From: Flavobacterium palustre
GTDB lineage: Bacteria; Bacteroidota; Bacteroidia; Flavobacteriales; Flavobacteriaceae
Assembly: GCF_014639535.1 (NCBI RefSeq)
Contig: NZ_BMGA01000006.1
Location: forward strand, 62,001-126,000
DNA: 64,000 bases
Reading direction: 5' to 3'
Shown here one piece after another: positions 36,966 through 45,403 of the stretch. The stretch's first letter is position 1; every line of letters begins with the position of its first letter. A program made the position numbers and the translations under genes. The notes under the pieces were generated by a model. It had not been told where the DNA came from and did not search any database. It saw only the letters and a program-made list of their open reading frames with translations.

Positions 36966-38531
36966 TTATTCTAATTCCTTAATCCATTTTGGAAATTTAT
37001 TCAGCCTTAATTTTAATTGTGCCAAATATAAAGAAGCGGGCACTACAGCCTTATCCAGTGACTCTGACTGTCCTATCTGTTCCATTTTAAAAGTGCTTCC
37101 TTTACTTGTAAATCCAACAACTACAGGATTAGGAATTTTCCACCATTCGAAAACCGCTGTGGGTGGCCAAAACTCAAAATCTTTTACTGGTTCATTAGTT
37201 TGCTTATAATTCCACAACACTAAACCCTGCATGTGATTGGGCATATTTTCTGTTGCTCCACCGGCTCGTCCGTTCATCAAACCACCCTCAACTTCATCAA
37301 ATAATGTATTTCTGGGTTGGCTTGAATGTGACTCAAAACAAGTAGTAGCAGGATAGGTACATTTCCAAATTACAGTATTCATAGATCCATGTGAAGAACC
37401 GAAAGAATGCCATTGTGATGCCTCATCAACGCAATTAGCAATCAATACATTAGTTGAACCATTAGAGTTAATAGCCTGATGACCTGCGTTTCCATCAATT
37501 TTACAATTTAAGACCGAAATATTAGCACTTTGCGCAATGGTTGCAGCAACACTACAATTGGTAAAACGACAATTTTTTATCCACGAATTAGTGTTTCTCC
37601 TCATATTCAACATCGTATAACCACTATCGTCTTTCCAGGAACGGTGATGAACAAATTTTTCTGTCCAGTTACCCACAAACGCAATATCTTCTATCCCAAC
37701 CTCCTCACTATTAGCGAATTTAGAAACTTCCCATTTGTATTTTGGGTCGATAGTATAGGAAATGGGTGCATTAAGTGTGAGTGTCTCCTTGTTTATCTTC
37801 TTAATTTGATAAAAAACTTTGACATCAATTCCTTTTTTTACTAAATAAGTCCACTGAGGTTCGGCTTTATAATTTTTTAGTTCGGATGCTATTAAATCTT
37901 TATTGTTATCCAATAAACTTAGCATAATCCAGTCACCCGGATTTAAACCTTCGGTGGTATTTAATTTTATAGTCAAATTGCCAATAGCAGCTGCCTCGGT
38001 AACCACGCCTATTTTCTTATCACTGCCGCCACTTCCAAAAATAAACAAAGGTGGAACCGTCCACATTTGAGCAGGATTTGCAGGTGGAAGTGCATTTTTC
38101 ATATACAATTCAGTACCACCTGGTCCAGAACCACTTCCTCTGAAAATAATATTACTTTTTTTTGAGATAATAGAATTCGTAGCATCGCCGTTTTCATTAA
38201 CTAAAAATCGCCCTTTAGGAAAATAAACAATCCCGGAACCATTTTTATTAGCGGCATCAATGGCAAATTGTATTGCTATTTTATCTGATTTTCCATCATT
38301 TGGTTTTGCACCAAAATCGGTAACATCAAAATATTTATAATCGGTTATGTTAGGGATATTCTTTTCACCCTGATGGTAACCCACATAAGAGAAATCAGGT
38401 AAGATACTTCTATCCTTCTTATAATCGTCAAATATTTTGGCTTCCTTTTGAGCAAAAACAGCTACTACAGCCAGCAAATTAAAAATAGCAACTAATCCCT
38501 TTTGAATCTGTATTTTATTGTAATTATACAT
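36966..38531 (-). CDS. DUF4955-type secreted beta-helix protein, pectate-lyase-3 fold
   Basis: Secreted parallel beta-helix protein. A signal peptide ends near VFAQK (about residue 29). The pectate-lyase-3 start is VTDFGAKPNDGKSDKIAIQFAID (about 70-92), with GSGIVYFPKGRF following. Rungs rich in Asn and Thr are visible around 290-400, and a C-terminal DUF4955-like part has the aromatic FEFWPPTAVFEWW. This fold is used both by lyases and by hydrolases, so activity is unassigned; catalytic residues cannot be named. Its place between GH88 and the sulfatase suggests a backbone-cutting or epimer-specific role on the same glycan. Confidence 0.75.
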   Translation of the reverse strand: MYNYNKIQIQKGLVAIFNLLAVVAVFAQKEAKIFDDYKKDRSILPDFSYVGYHQGEKNIPNITDYKYFDVTDFGAKPNDGKSDKIAIQFAIDAANKNGSGIVYFPKGRFLVNENGDATNSIISKKSNIIFRGSGSGPGGTELYMKNALPPANPAQMWTVPPLFIFGSGGSDKKIGVVTEAAAIGNLTIKLNTTEGLNPGDWIMLSLLDNNKDLIASELKNYKAEPQWTYLVKKGIDVKVFYQIKKINKETLTLNAPISYTIDPKYKWEVSKFANSEEVGIEDIAFVGNWTEKFVHHRSWKDDSGYTMLNMRRNTNSWIKNCRFTNCSVAATIAQSANISVLNCKIDGNAGHQAINSNGSTNVLIANCVDEASQWHSFGSSHGSMNTVIWKCTYPATTCFESHSSQPRNTLFDEVEGGLMNGRAGGATENMPNHMQGLVLWNYKQTNEPVKDFEFWPPTAVFEWWKIPNPVVVGFTSKGSTFKMEQIGQSESLDKAVVPASLYLAQLKLRLNKFPKWIKELE

Positions 38532-38590
38532 TGTAATCTATTTTAATATGATAGCAATATTACTTTTAACTCTTAGCAAAATTGTATTTA

Positions 38591-38633
38591 GCACATAGAA
38601 ACATAAATTTTAAAAAAACACGTTTCTATGTGC
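38591..38633 (-). promoter_or_regulatory. Perfect 12-bp hairpin between GH88 and DUF4955 genes
   Basis: GCACATAGAAAC (38591-38602) and its exact inverse (38622-38633) are separated by 19 nt that contain seven T on the minus strand. There is no clear T-run after the stem. It lies 24 bp after the GH88 stop and may be a partial terminator or a message-stability element. Confidence 0.5.
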
Positions 38634-38656
38634 TTAAATAATTATAACCTATTAGA

Positions 38657-39871
38657 TCATAAATACCATTTTTGGTAACGCAATAATGCTTCCACAAAAT
38701 AATAATCGGCATAAGTAAGCGGAACATCAATTTCATTGTTATGCGGAATTGAACCTACACTATGCTTCAATAAATAACCTCCATTAGAACCTAAATCAGC
38801 TCTATATTTTGAACTGGATAATGATTTCAAAATGGTTTTGGCTACACTAATATAATTTTGCTTTTCCTTTCCTGATGTATATTGTCCTAATTCTAACAAT
38901 GCCGATGCGTAAACCGATGCAGCCGATACATCTCGCAATTCATTAGGAATATTTGGAGCATCAAAATCCCAATACGGAATCTTATCTGTTGGCAAATTAG
39001 GATTGTTCAATATAAATTTAGCAACTCCCTGTGCTTGTTTTAAGTAAGCAGGATTCTTTGTAAAACGGTACATCATAGTGTAGCCATACAATGCCCATCC
39101 CTGACCTCTACTCCAGGCACTGGAATCAGAATATCCCTGAGCTGTTACCTTCTTACGAACTTCCCCTGTATTTAAATCATAATCCAATACATGATAACTG
39201 CTGTAATCTGGTCTAAAATGATTCTTTATGGTTGTATTGGCATGACTTTCAGCTATGTTTGCAAATTTTTTGTCTGTACTGTTATGGCTTGACCATTCCA
39301 GCATTTCAAGGTTCATCAAATTATCAATAATAACTGGACCTACAAAACCTTTTTGCCTCAAACCTCCATCAGTAATTTCCCAAGACTGAATCACTTTGGC
39401 ATCTGGACGATATCTTGTTGCCAATGACTTAGACGATTCAAGAATTACTTTTTTGTATTCTTCATTTTTTGTCAATCGATAAGCATTTCCAAAACTGCAG
39501 TACATCATAAAACCCAAATCATGGTTTTTAGTATAATATTTTACCGTATCTAAAATTGCCAGTCTTTTTTTGGCGTCATCAAGGATTGATGGCTTTTTAG
39601 TATATTCATAAATATACAAAAGTGTTCCCGGATAAAAACCGCTACACCACCAATAAACATCGGAACTAATATTACGATTTTTATCAAATGTTTTTGGCAT
39701 TGAATCCTGTGGAGTTGCCTTCTCTAAAAATTGGTATTGCTTTGCTGCAAATTCAAAATTGTCTTGAATCATTTTTTTCATGACAAAACGATCCTTGCTA
39801 TTGTCTTTTTGTGCAAAAATGGATAAGCTACAAAAGGACAATAGTATTAAATAATACTTAATTGTTTTCAT
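38657..39871 (-). CDS. Unsaturated glucuronyl hydrolase, GH88
   Basis: Periplasmic enzyme that hydrates the unsaturated uronic acid which lyases leave at the non-reducing end, freeing the partner sugar. A signal peptide ends near IFAQK. The (alpha/alpha)6 barrel shows HDLGF with D118 and IIDN with D183, corresponding to the two catalytic aspartates of GH88, plus SDSSAWSRGQGWALYG and YWDFDAP. It resembles GH88 rather than GH105. It heads the operon GH88-DUF4955-sulfatase-SDR-DUF4861. Together with PL8 lyases and a sulfatase it indicates glycosaminoglycan-like substrates. Confidence 0.92.
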   Translation of the reverse strand: MKTIKYYLILLSFCSLSIFAQKDNSKDRFVMKKMIQDNFEFAAKQYQFLEKATPQDSMPKTFDKNRNISSDVYWWCSGFYPGTLLYIYEYTKKPSILDDAKKRLAILDTVKYYTKNHDLGFMMYCSFGNAYRLTKNEEYKKVILESSKSLATRYRPDAKVIQSWEITDGGLRQKGFVGPVIIDNLMNLEMLEWSSHNSTDKKFANIAESHANTTIKNHFRPDYSSYHVLDYDLNTGEVRKKVTAQGYSDSSAWSRGQGWALYGYTMMYRFTKNPAYLKQAQGVAKFILNNPNLPTDKIPYWDFDAPNIPNELRDVSAASVYASALLELGQYTSGKEKQNYISVAKTILKSLSSSKYRADLGSNGGYLLKHSVGSIPHNNEIDVPLTYADYYFVEALLRYQKWYL

Positions 39872-39942
39872 ATGGAATATTTATTGTTTTTTACTTAGTC
39901 ATAAGCAATTAGCATTGATGCAATTATATTACAACTAACTCA

Positions 39943-39959
39943 TCATGTTCATTACATGA
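39943..39959. promoter_or_regulatory. Palindrome upstream of the GH88 operon
   Basis: TCATGT-tcatt-ACATGA, two 6-bp arms, lies about 72 bp before the GH88 start and after the susD3 terminator. A direct repeat GCAATTA (39905-39911, 39920-39926) lies closer. This 105-bp space must hold the operon promoter; no TAnnTTTG box was found. Confidence 0.3.
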
Positions 39960-39976
39960 ATTTTTCTCAGTGATAA

Positions 39977-40017
39977 AAAAGTTGGTAAAAAGATTTAAAG
40001 TATTTTTACCAACTTTT
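39977..40017 (-). terminator. Terminator of susC3-susD3
   Basis: Perfect 15-bp stem AAAAGTTGGTAAAAA/TTTTTACCAACTTTT (39977-39991, 40003-40017) followed on the minus strand by a T-run. It lies 20 bp after the susD3 stop. Confidence 0.88.
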
Positions 40018-40037
40018 AGATTATAGATTAATTAATT

Positions 40038-41705
40038 TTACCAGTCTGGGTTATTATCAGTCGCAGGTATTGCTTTATTAGATAGTATTTCTGAAGAAGG
40101 AATTGGATAAAGTAAATGTTTTTGAGTAACATTTACACCTCCAAAACCACCATATTGTTGGTTTGCAGGTGTTGGTGCTGCACTCATTTCAGCTCCCACT
40201 GCATTCATGGTAGAAACAAATTTATTCCAACGAATTAAATCTAAACGTCTTGTTCCTTCAAAACACAATTCACGCATACGTTCATCTTCAAGAGCTAATT
40301 GAAAATTAGCTTTAGAAAGACCTGCAGGTAAATCAGCTACTAAACTGGTAGTATTAATTGGAAGTCCAAACCCTCTACGGCGCACCTGATTAACATATTG
40401 ATAAGCATTTGTAGGTCCATTTACCTGATTTTCAGCTTCTGCATGCATTAATAGAACATCAGCATATCTTAAAACAGGGAAATTAATTGGCGTGTGATTC
40501 TTATTCTTAGGCTGTAACACTTCGTATTCTCTTCTCCATTTTGCACAATCCCTGCCATAAGGTGTAGTTTTATTAGTAATAGCTACCTTAGCTCCTGTTG
40601 AACCGTTAAAAGTATAAGTTGTTAATGTCCAATCTCGGCGCAAATCCATTGTACCCGTTCCGTATTTATTGTAAACATTAAATAATCGGCTTGTTCCTCT
40701 TATAAAACCATAACAATACCCCAATGTTGATTCAAAATTAACTCCTGTCATAGTAATACCATTTTGACTACCTAAACGCCCCGTTTCTTGAAGTCCATCT
40801 GCACGATTTCCTTTAAACTCTATTTCCCACATAGACTCTTTTATATCATAAACATCTCTTGCCATGTTTATAAAAATTTGACGGTATGCATTATTAGAGG
40901 TATTAATTGCTATTGTTGGATTAAAAGATGCCAAAGCAGGATCTGTATCATACGTTGTATTCAAAGCATGTTCTCCTGAATCTATCACTTTTTTTGACCA
41001 GGATAAAGCATCTGCATATTTTGCAGTATCCATTAAAGGATAACCTGCCATTTGCAAACATACTCTGGCAAGAATTCCCTGAACTACCGTTTTCGAAATA
41101 CGGCTTGGGTATCCCAAATCAGTAATTGTACTTACCTTTGTTTCGGCTTCTGTCATGTCTTTTAAAATTTGAGCATATACTTCAGCAGTTGGTGTTCTAG
41201 GTATTTGAACATTGTTAGGGCTTGTAGTGGGTTTCATTTTTAAAGGAACATCTCCAAATCTGCTTACCAGCATAAAATAGTAATAGCCTCTTAAAAACAA
41301 AGCTTCTCCTAATATCTGTTGGCGTTTATCTTCGTCCATTTGGGGAACATCAATATGCGCTATTAAATCATTAGCTCTATTCACTCCAGTATAGAGTGTA
41401 CTCCACATATTAGCAATATCTACATTTGTAAAATCAAAACTATATACCTCTACCCCTATTTTTTGAGCAGATCGAGCATAAAAACCTTCATCTGTACAGG
41501 CTTCTAATTTGTAGAACAGATTATTACCATACAATGCTTCTGCACCCAATGGATCATAAACTCCTGCTAAAGCCTGAGTAAGTCCTTCTTCATCAGTATA
41601 ATATTGTTCTAAGGCAATCTTATTTTTTGGTTCGGTATTTAAAAAATCTTCACAAGAACTAGTGACTACCGCCACTAAAACTAATAGTATATATATATTT
41701 TTCAT
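40038..41705 (-). CDS. SusD/RagB-family lipoprotein 3
   Basis: Surface glycan-binding partner of SusC3. The start at 41705 gives MKNIYILLVLVAVVTSSCEDF with lipid-attached C18; the longer frame to 41786 overlaps susC3 and has a poor signal. A typical SusD pattern is present (EQYYTDEEGLTQALAGVYDPL, LRGYYYFMLVSRFGDVPL, DERMRELCFEGTRRLDLIRW). It lies 19 bp after susC3. The ligand is inferred to be the oligosaccharide made by the PL8 lyases. Confidence 0.94.
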   Translation of the reverse strand: MKNIYILLVLVAVVTSSCEDFLNTEPKNKIALEQYYTDEEGLTQALAGVYDPLGAEALYGNNLFYKLEACTDEGFYARSAQKIGVEVYSFDFTNVDIANMWSTLYTGVNRANDLIAHIDVPQMDEDKRQQILGEALFLRGYYYFMLVSRFGDVPLKMKPTTSPNNVQIPRTPTAEVYAQILKDMTEAETKVSTITDLGYPSRISKTVVQGILARVCLQMAGYPLMDTAKYADALSWSKKVIDSGEHALNTTYDTDPALASFNPTIAINTSNNAYRQIFINMARDVYDIKESMWEIEFKGNRADGLQETGRLGSQNGITMTGVNFESTLGYCYGFIRGTSRLFNVYNKYGTGTMDLRRDWTLTTYTFNGSTGAKVAITNKTTPYGRDCAKWRREYEVLQPKNKNHTPINFPVLRYADVLLMHAEAENQVNGPTNAYQYVNQVRRRGFGLPINTTSLVADLPAGLSKANFQLALEDERMRELCFEGTRRLDLIRWNKFVSTMNAVGAEMSAAPTPANQQYGGFGGVNVTQKHLLYPIPSSEILSNKAIPATDNNPDW

Positions 41706-41724
41706 CTGAAAAGAATTAATGTTA

Positions 41725-44700
41725 TTAAAATGAAATATTAGTTCCAAAAACAATAGTACGGGCACGAGGATATGTTGAAAAATCAAAACCAGAAGTTAAT
41801 GCTGAACTATAAGCATTTACCTCAGGATCTGGTCCTGAATATTTTGTCCAGGTAATTAAATTTTGTCCTGAAACATAGAATCTTAATGATTTAAGATGCC
41901 ATTTTGAAACCAAATCGGAATTTACATTGTAACCTAAAGAAACTGTTTTTAATCTTAGGTAAGAACCATCCTCAACAACAGCAGAGGAATAGCCACCTCC
42001 AAAATAACCTCCAGTACGAAAAATATCAGAATTAGAATTCTCTGGTGTCCAGCGATTTTCATAACTGGCAAATTGATTTAAATATTGCTGACCTTTAGTA
42101 TTCCCTTCAAACAAAAGTTTGTTAGCATTTAAAATATCATTACCATAAGACCATTGGAAAAATACATTCAAATCAAAACCTTTATAAGTAAAGTTGTTAG
42201 AAAATCCACCTGTATGTTTTGGTAACCCTCTCCCTATTACGGTATAATCACTAGCATTAACAATACCATCACCGTTTTGATCTTTATATTTAATATCACC
42301 TCGCTGAATATTTGCTCTTGTATTTCCATTAGTAGCGACATCAGCTTTTAGGGTATAAACATTATTGCCATTACCATCTACTGTAATATCAAAATCAGCA
42401 TCTTTATAAGTGCCTAACCACTCATATCCGTACATTAATCCCAAAGGCTGCCCTATTTTTGCAATGTAAGCACTGGTATTTTGCCAATTGTTATCCCATC
42501 TGATAGTACTTTCAAGTCTATCCTGTCCTTCGGCCAAGGCTAATAATTTATTTTGATTAAAAGCTATATTAGCACTGGAGGTCCAACTAAAATCTTTAGT
42601 CTGAATATTTTTAGTAGTCAGGGTTAATTCCAAACCTTTATTCTCTACACTACCAATATTTTTGAAAGCACTACCAAATCCTGAAGAAGGCGGAAGTTGA
42701 GCCCTCAATAACAAATCTTTAGTAATTTTTCTATATACATCTGCTGTTAAAGTAATTCGTTGTTTAAAAAAACCTAAGTCAACACCTGCATCAAGCTGCT
42801 CAGTAGTTTCCCATTTTAAATCAGAATTTCCAATTATTGTAGGTACCACTCCAGGAACATAGTCATTATCAAAGACGTAAGCATTTATTAATGGATTAAA
42901 ATAATTAGTTAAATAATCAAAATCCCCTACTCTATTATTACCTGTTACACCGTAACTTGCTCTTAATTTACCCTCTGATATTGTTTTACTGTTTTTGATA
43001 AAATTCTCTTTACCAAAACTCCAAGCAGCAGCAGCAGAAGGAAAATATCCCCAATGATTTTTAGAAGGAAATTTAGACGAACCATCAGCCCTGAATGAAG
43101 CTGTTAAGAAATATTTAGATGCGTAATTGTAATCAACCCTTCCTAAGAAAGAACTCATTGTCCACACAGATCCAAGCGAATCTACCCTTTGTTGTACTCC
43201 TTGATCAAGTCCTGCTAACCCTAAATCCTCATTAGGTAATTGGGTTGCTGATTGCCCAAAACTCCAACTATCATTTTTTTGAACTGTAAACCCTCCTAAA
43301 ACATTTAGTTTTGATTTTTTAGATAGTTGTTTATTCCAGGTTAAGGTGTTCTCATTTTGCCAGTTACTGGAATTACTATGTAAAATTGATCCATTCACTC
43401 CATTTGTGTTTCCCGGAAATCCATACTGGGTTTGCGAATTATTAAAAGATTCTACTCTCAATCGGTTTTCTCTAATACCAAAAGTTGTTTTAAACTTCAA
43501 ATCTTTTGTAAAAAGATATTCGATATAAGAGTTTACAATGGTACTTTTAGTTGTATTTAAACGATATAAATTCTCTAAATTGATAGTTGGATTTACTCTA
43601 TAATCATTCGCCCCATTAATATCCGGATCCTGAAGTAAATCAAGTACTGAAGGATCTGTAAGTATTGGTCTAGCCCCCCAAACCGACACCATAATATTAG
43701 TAGTAGCACTATTAGTTGAGGTTCCTGGGTTAATCCCAGATTGCTCTAAGTGACTATAATTAGCATTAACACCTATTTTCAATTTATCAGTGATGTTATA
43801 ATCTATAACGGCACGCCCTTGATATCTCTTATAATTTGAATTTAACAAAACACCATCCTGATTACTAGTAGATCCTGAAAAAGAATACTTCAATTTATTA
43901 GTCCCCCCTCTTGCAGAAAAATCATTATTTTGAAATAATGCAGGACGAGTTACTAAGCCCTGCCAATCAATACCCTTTTGTGTTTTGTAATAATCCAGTG
44001 TCTTGCCATCTGAAAGATATATTTCTGTTGGAGAACGAGGCACTGAAGTTAAGGCAGGATTCAGTTCTAATTGGTATTTTAAAAATTCATAAGGATTCAT
44101 TAAATCCATTTTACTAATACTATTTTGTACACCTATAGAACTGGAAAAACTAAAAACGGTCTTCCCTTTTTTTCCTTTTTTAGTTGTAATTACAATTACA
44201 CCATTAGCACCTCTTGCCCCATAAATTGCGGTAGCAGATGCGTCTTTTAAAATTTGCATCGATTCAATATCACTAGGATTGATCGCATTATTATCTGCAC
44301 CCTCAACAATAAAACCATCAATTACGTACAAAGGACTATTAGCCTGTGTAACCGAATTATTCCCCCTAATCACAATATTCACACCTGCTCCCGGCTGACC
44401 ACTATCGGAAGTTACCTGAACTCCCGCAACACGACCAGCTAAAGCTTCATCAAAAGAACGAACAGGAGCTTTATTAATATCTGCCATAGATACAGAAGCA
44501 ACAGAACCCGTCAAATCCTTCTTATTTACAGAACCATAACCAATAACAACAACTTCATCTAAAGAACTCGTTGTAGATTTCAATGTAACATTTATAGTTG
44601 CTTTATCGCCAACAGTAATTGTAGCATTTTCAAAACCAATGTAGCTAAAAGCCAATTGATCTGTGGGAGTTGCATTGATTTTAAATTTTCCATCAAAATC

Positions 44701-44904
44701 AGTTGTAACAGCTATTTTAGTTCCCCTTACTAAAACTGTAACTCCGGGAAGAGGATCTTTCTTGTCATCATTTACAGAACCTGTTATTGTTTTGCTTTGT
44801 GCCTGTACAATAACTGGAGCCATCATCACGAAAACACCAACAAATAATTGTTTTAAAACCTTATCTAAAGGTTGGTATTTTAATTTCAATTTTTTCATAG
44901 TCAT
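41725..44904 (-). CDS. SusC-family TonB-dependent transporter 3
   Basis: Outer-membrane importer for the PL8 locus. Starts are possible at 44934, 44904 and 44898; 44904 (MTMKKLKLK) is chosen because it puts the charged region next to a signal peptide ending in VQAQS. Regulatory-like domain at about 38-110 (ITGSVNDDKKDPLPGVTV), plug with LKDASATAIYGARGANG, barrel, terminal GTNISF. There is no STN domain. A divergent hybrid regulator at 45404 shares its 500-bp upstream region, the normal arrangement for HTCS-controlled PULs. Confidence 0.94.
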   Translation of the reverse strand: MTMKKLKLKYQPLDKVLKQLFVGVFVMMAPVIVQAQSKTITGSVNDDKKDPLPGVTVLVRGTKIAVTTDFDGKFKINATPTDQLAFSYIGFENATITVGDKATINVTLKSTTSSLDEVVVIGYGSVNKKDLTGSVASVSMADINKAPVRSFDEALAGRVAGVQVTSDSGQPGAGVNIVIRGNNSVTQANSPLYVIDGFIVEGADNNAINPSDIESMQILKDASATAIYGARGANGVIVITTKKGKKGKTVFSFSSSIGVQNSISKMDLMNPYEFLKYQLELNPALTSVPRSPTEIYLSDGKTLDYYKTQKGIDWQGLVTRPALFQNNDFSARGGTNKLKYSFSGSTSNQDGVLLNSNYKRYQGRAVIDYNITDKLKIGVNANYSHLEQSGINPGTSTNSATTNIMVSVWGARPILTDPSVLDLLQDPDINGANDYRVNPTINLENLYRLNTTKSTIVNSYIEYLFTKDLKFKTTFGIRENRLRVESFNNSQTQYGFPGNTNGVNGSILHSNSSNWQNENTLTWNKQLSKKSKLNVLGGFTVQKNDSWSFGQSATQLPNEDLGLAGLDQGVQQRVDSLGSVWTMSSFLGRVDYNYASKYFLTASFRADGSSKFPSKNHWGYFPSAAAAWSFGKENFIKNSKTISEGKLRASYGVTGNNRVGDFDYLTNYFNPLINAYVFDNDYVPGVVPTIIGNSDLKWETTEQLDAGVDLGFFKQRITLTADVYRKITKDLLLRAQLPPSSGFGSAFKNIGSVENKGLELTLTTKNIQTKDFSWTSSANIAFNQNKLLALAEGQDRLESTIRWDNNWQNTSAYIAKIGQPLGLMYGYEWLGTYKDADFDITVDGNGNNVYTLKADVATNGNTRANIQRGDIKYKDQNGDGIVNASDYTVIGRGLPKHTGGFSNNFTYKGFDLNVFFQWSYGNDILNANKLLFEGNTKGQQYLNQFASYENRWTPENSNSDIFRTGGYFGGGYSSAVVEDGSYLRLKTVSLGYNVNSDLVSKWHLKSLRFYVSGQNLITWTKYSGPDPEVNAYSSALTSGFDFSTYPRARTIVFGTNISF

Positions 44905-44973
44905 TAATTTAGTTTTGATTATAATTTTGGTCATTTTAAGATCACGAAACCGGTGTCAGAAATAATTCATATA

Positions 44974-44981
44974 CAAAGCTA
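44974..44981 (-). promoter_or_regulatory. Possible -7 promoter box for susC3
   Basis: TAGCTTTG on the minus strand fits TAnnTTTG, about 70 bp before the susC3 start. A perfect inverted repeat lies 24 bp upstream of it, where the -33 region should be. Confidence 0.35.
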
Positions 44982-45004
44982 TCTGACAATCTTTTTTTTA
45001 AACA

Positions 45005-45037
45005 GGATTATTTTCCATTTATGAGGGAAAATAATCC
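45005..45037. promoter_or_regulatory. Perfect 12-bp inverted repeat upstream of susC3 promoter box
   Basis: GGATTATTTTCC (45005-45016) and its exact inverse (45026-45037) with a 9-nt spacer. It overlaps the expected -33 region of susC3 and has no T-run, so operator rather than terminator is the better reading. Confidence 0.5.
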
Positions 45038-45191
45038 AATCACCTAAAAACCAAATAATTAACCACGACTTTAATACTCTTAAGATTCTTTAACATTAAT
45101 TTCAAACTAAATATATTCAAGAATTTTCAAGCAAAATAAACATAATAAATAATAGTTATCCCCTTTTAAATTCAATACTAAGTCCATTATG

Positions 45192-45230
45192 ATGTCAAAT
45201 TTAATATTCTGGTAAAATTTATTTTGACAT
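45192..45230. promoter_or_regulatory. ATGTCAAA / TTTGACAT inverted repeat midway between susC3 and HTCS
   Basis: Two exact 8-bp arms (45192-45199, 45223-45230) are centred 31 bp apart, about three helical turns. This suits a dimeric regulator. The rest of 44905-45403 is AT-rich with nothing else recognised except a TATTTTTG box (45270-45277) that could serve the HTCS gene. Confidence 0.35.
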
Positions 45231-45403
45231 TAAGTAATTTTATTATTTTTTAGACTTATTAATTTCCCTTATTTTTGAACAATATCTAATACTATAACAG
45301 TATAACCTATTACATCTCAATCTTTATTTATTTTTAGTAATAAAGTTAAAGTATTTTAACGGTATCGATGGATACTTCATTATTTAACCCTTAAGACCTT
45401 TTA

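Noticed and set aside
41706..41786. Extended start of susD3 inside susC3
   Set aside because: The internal Met at 41705 gives a standard lipoprotein signal; the extension does not.
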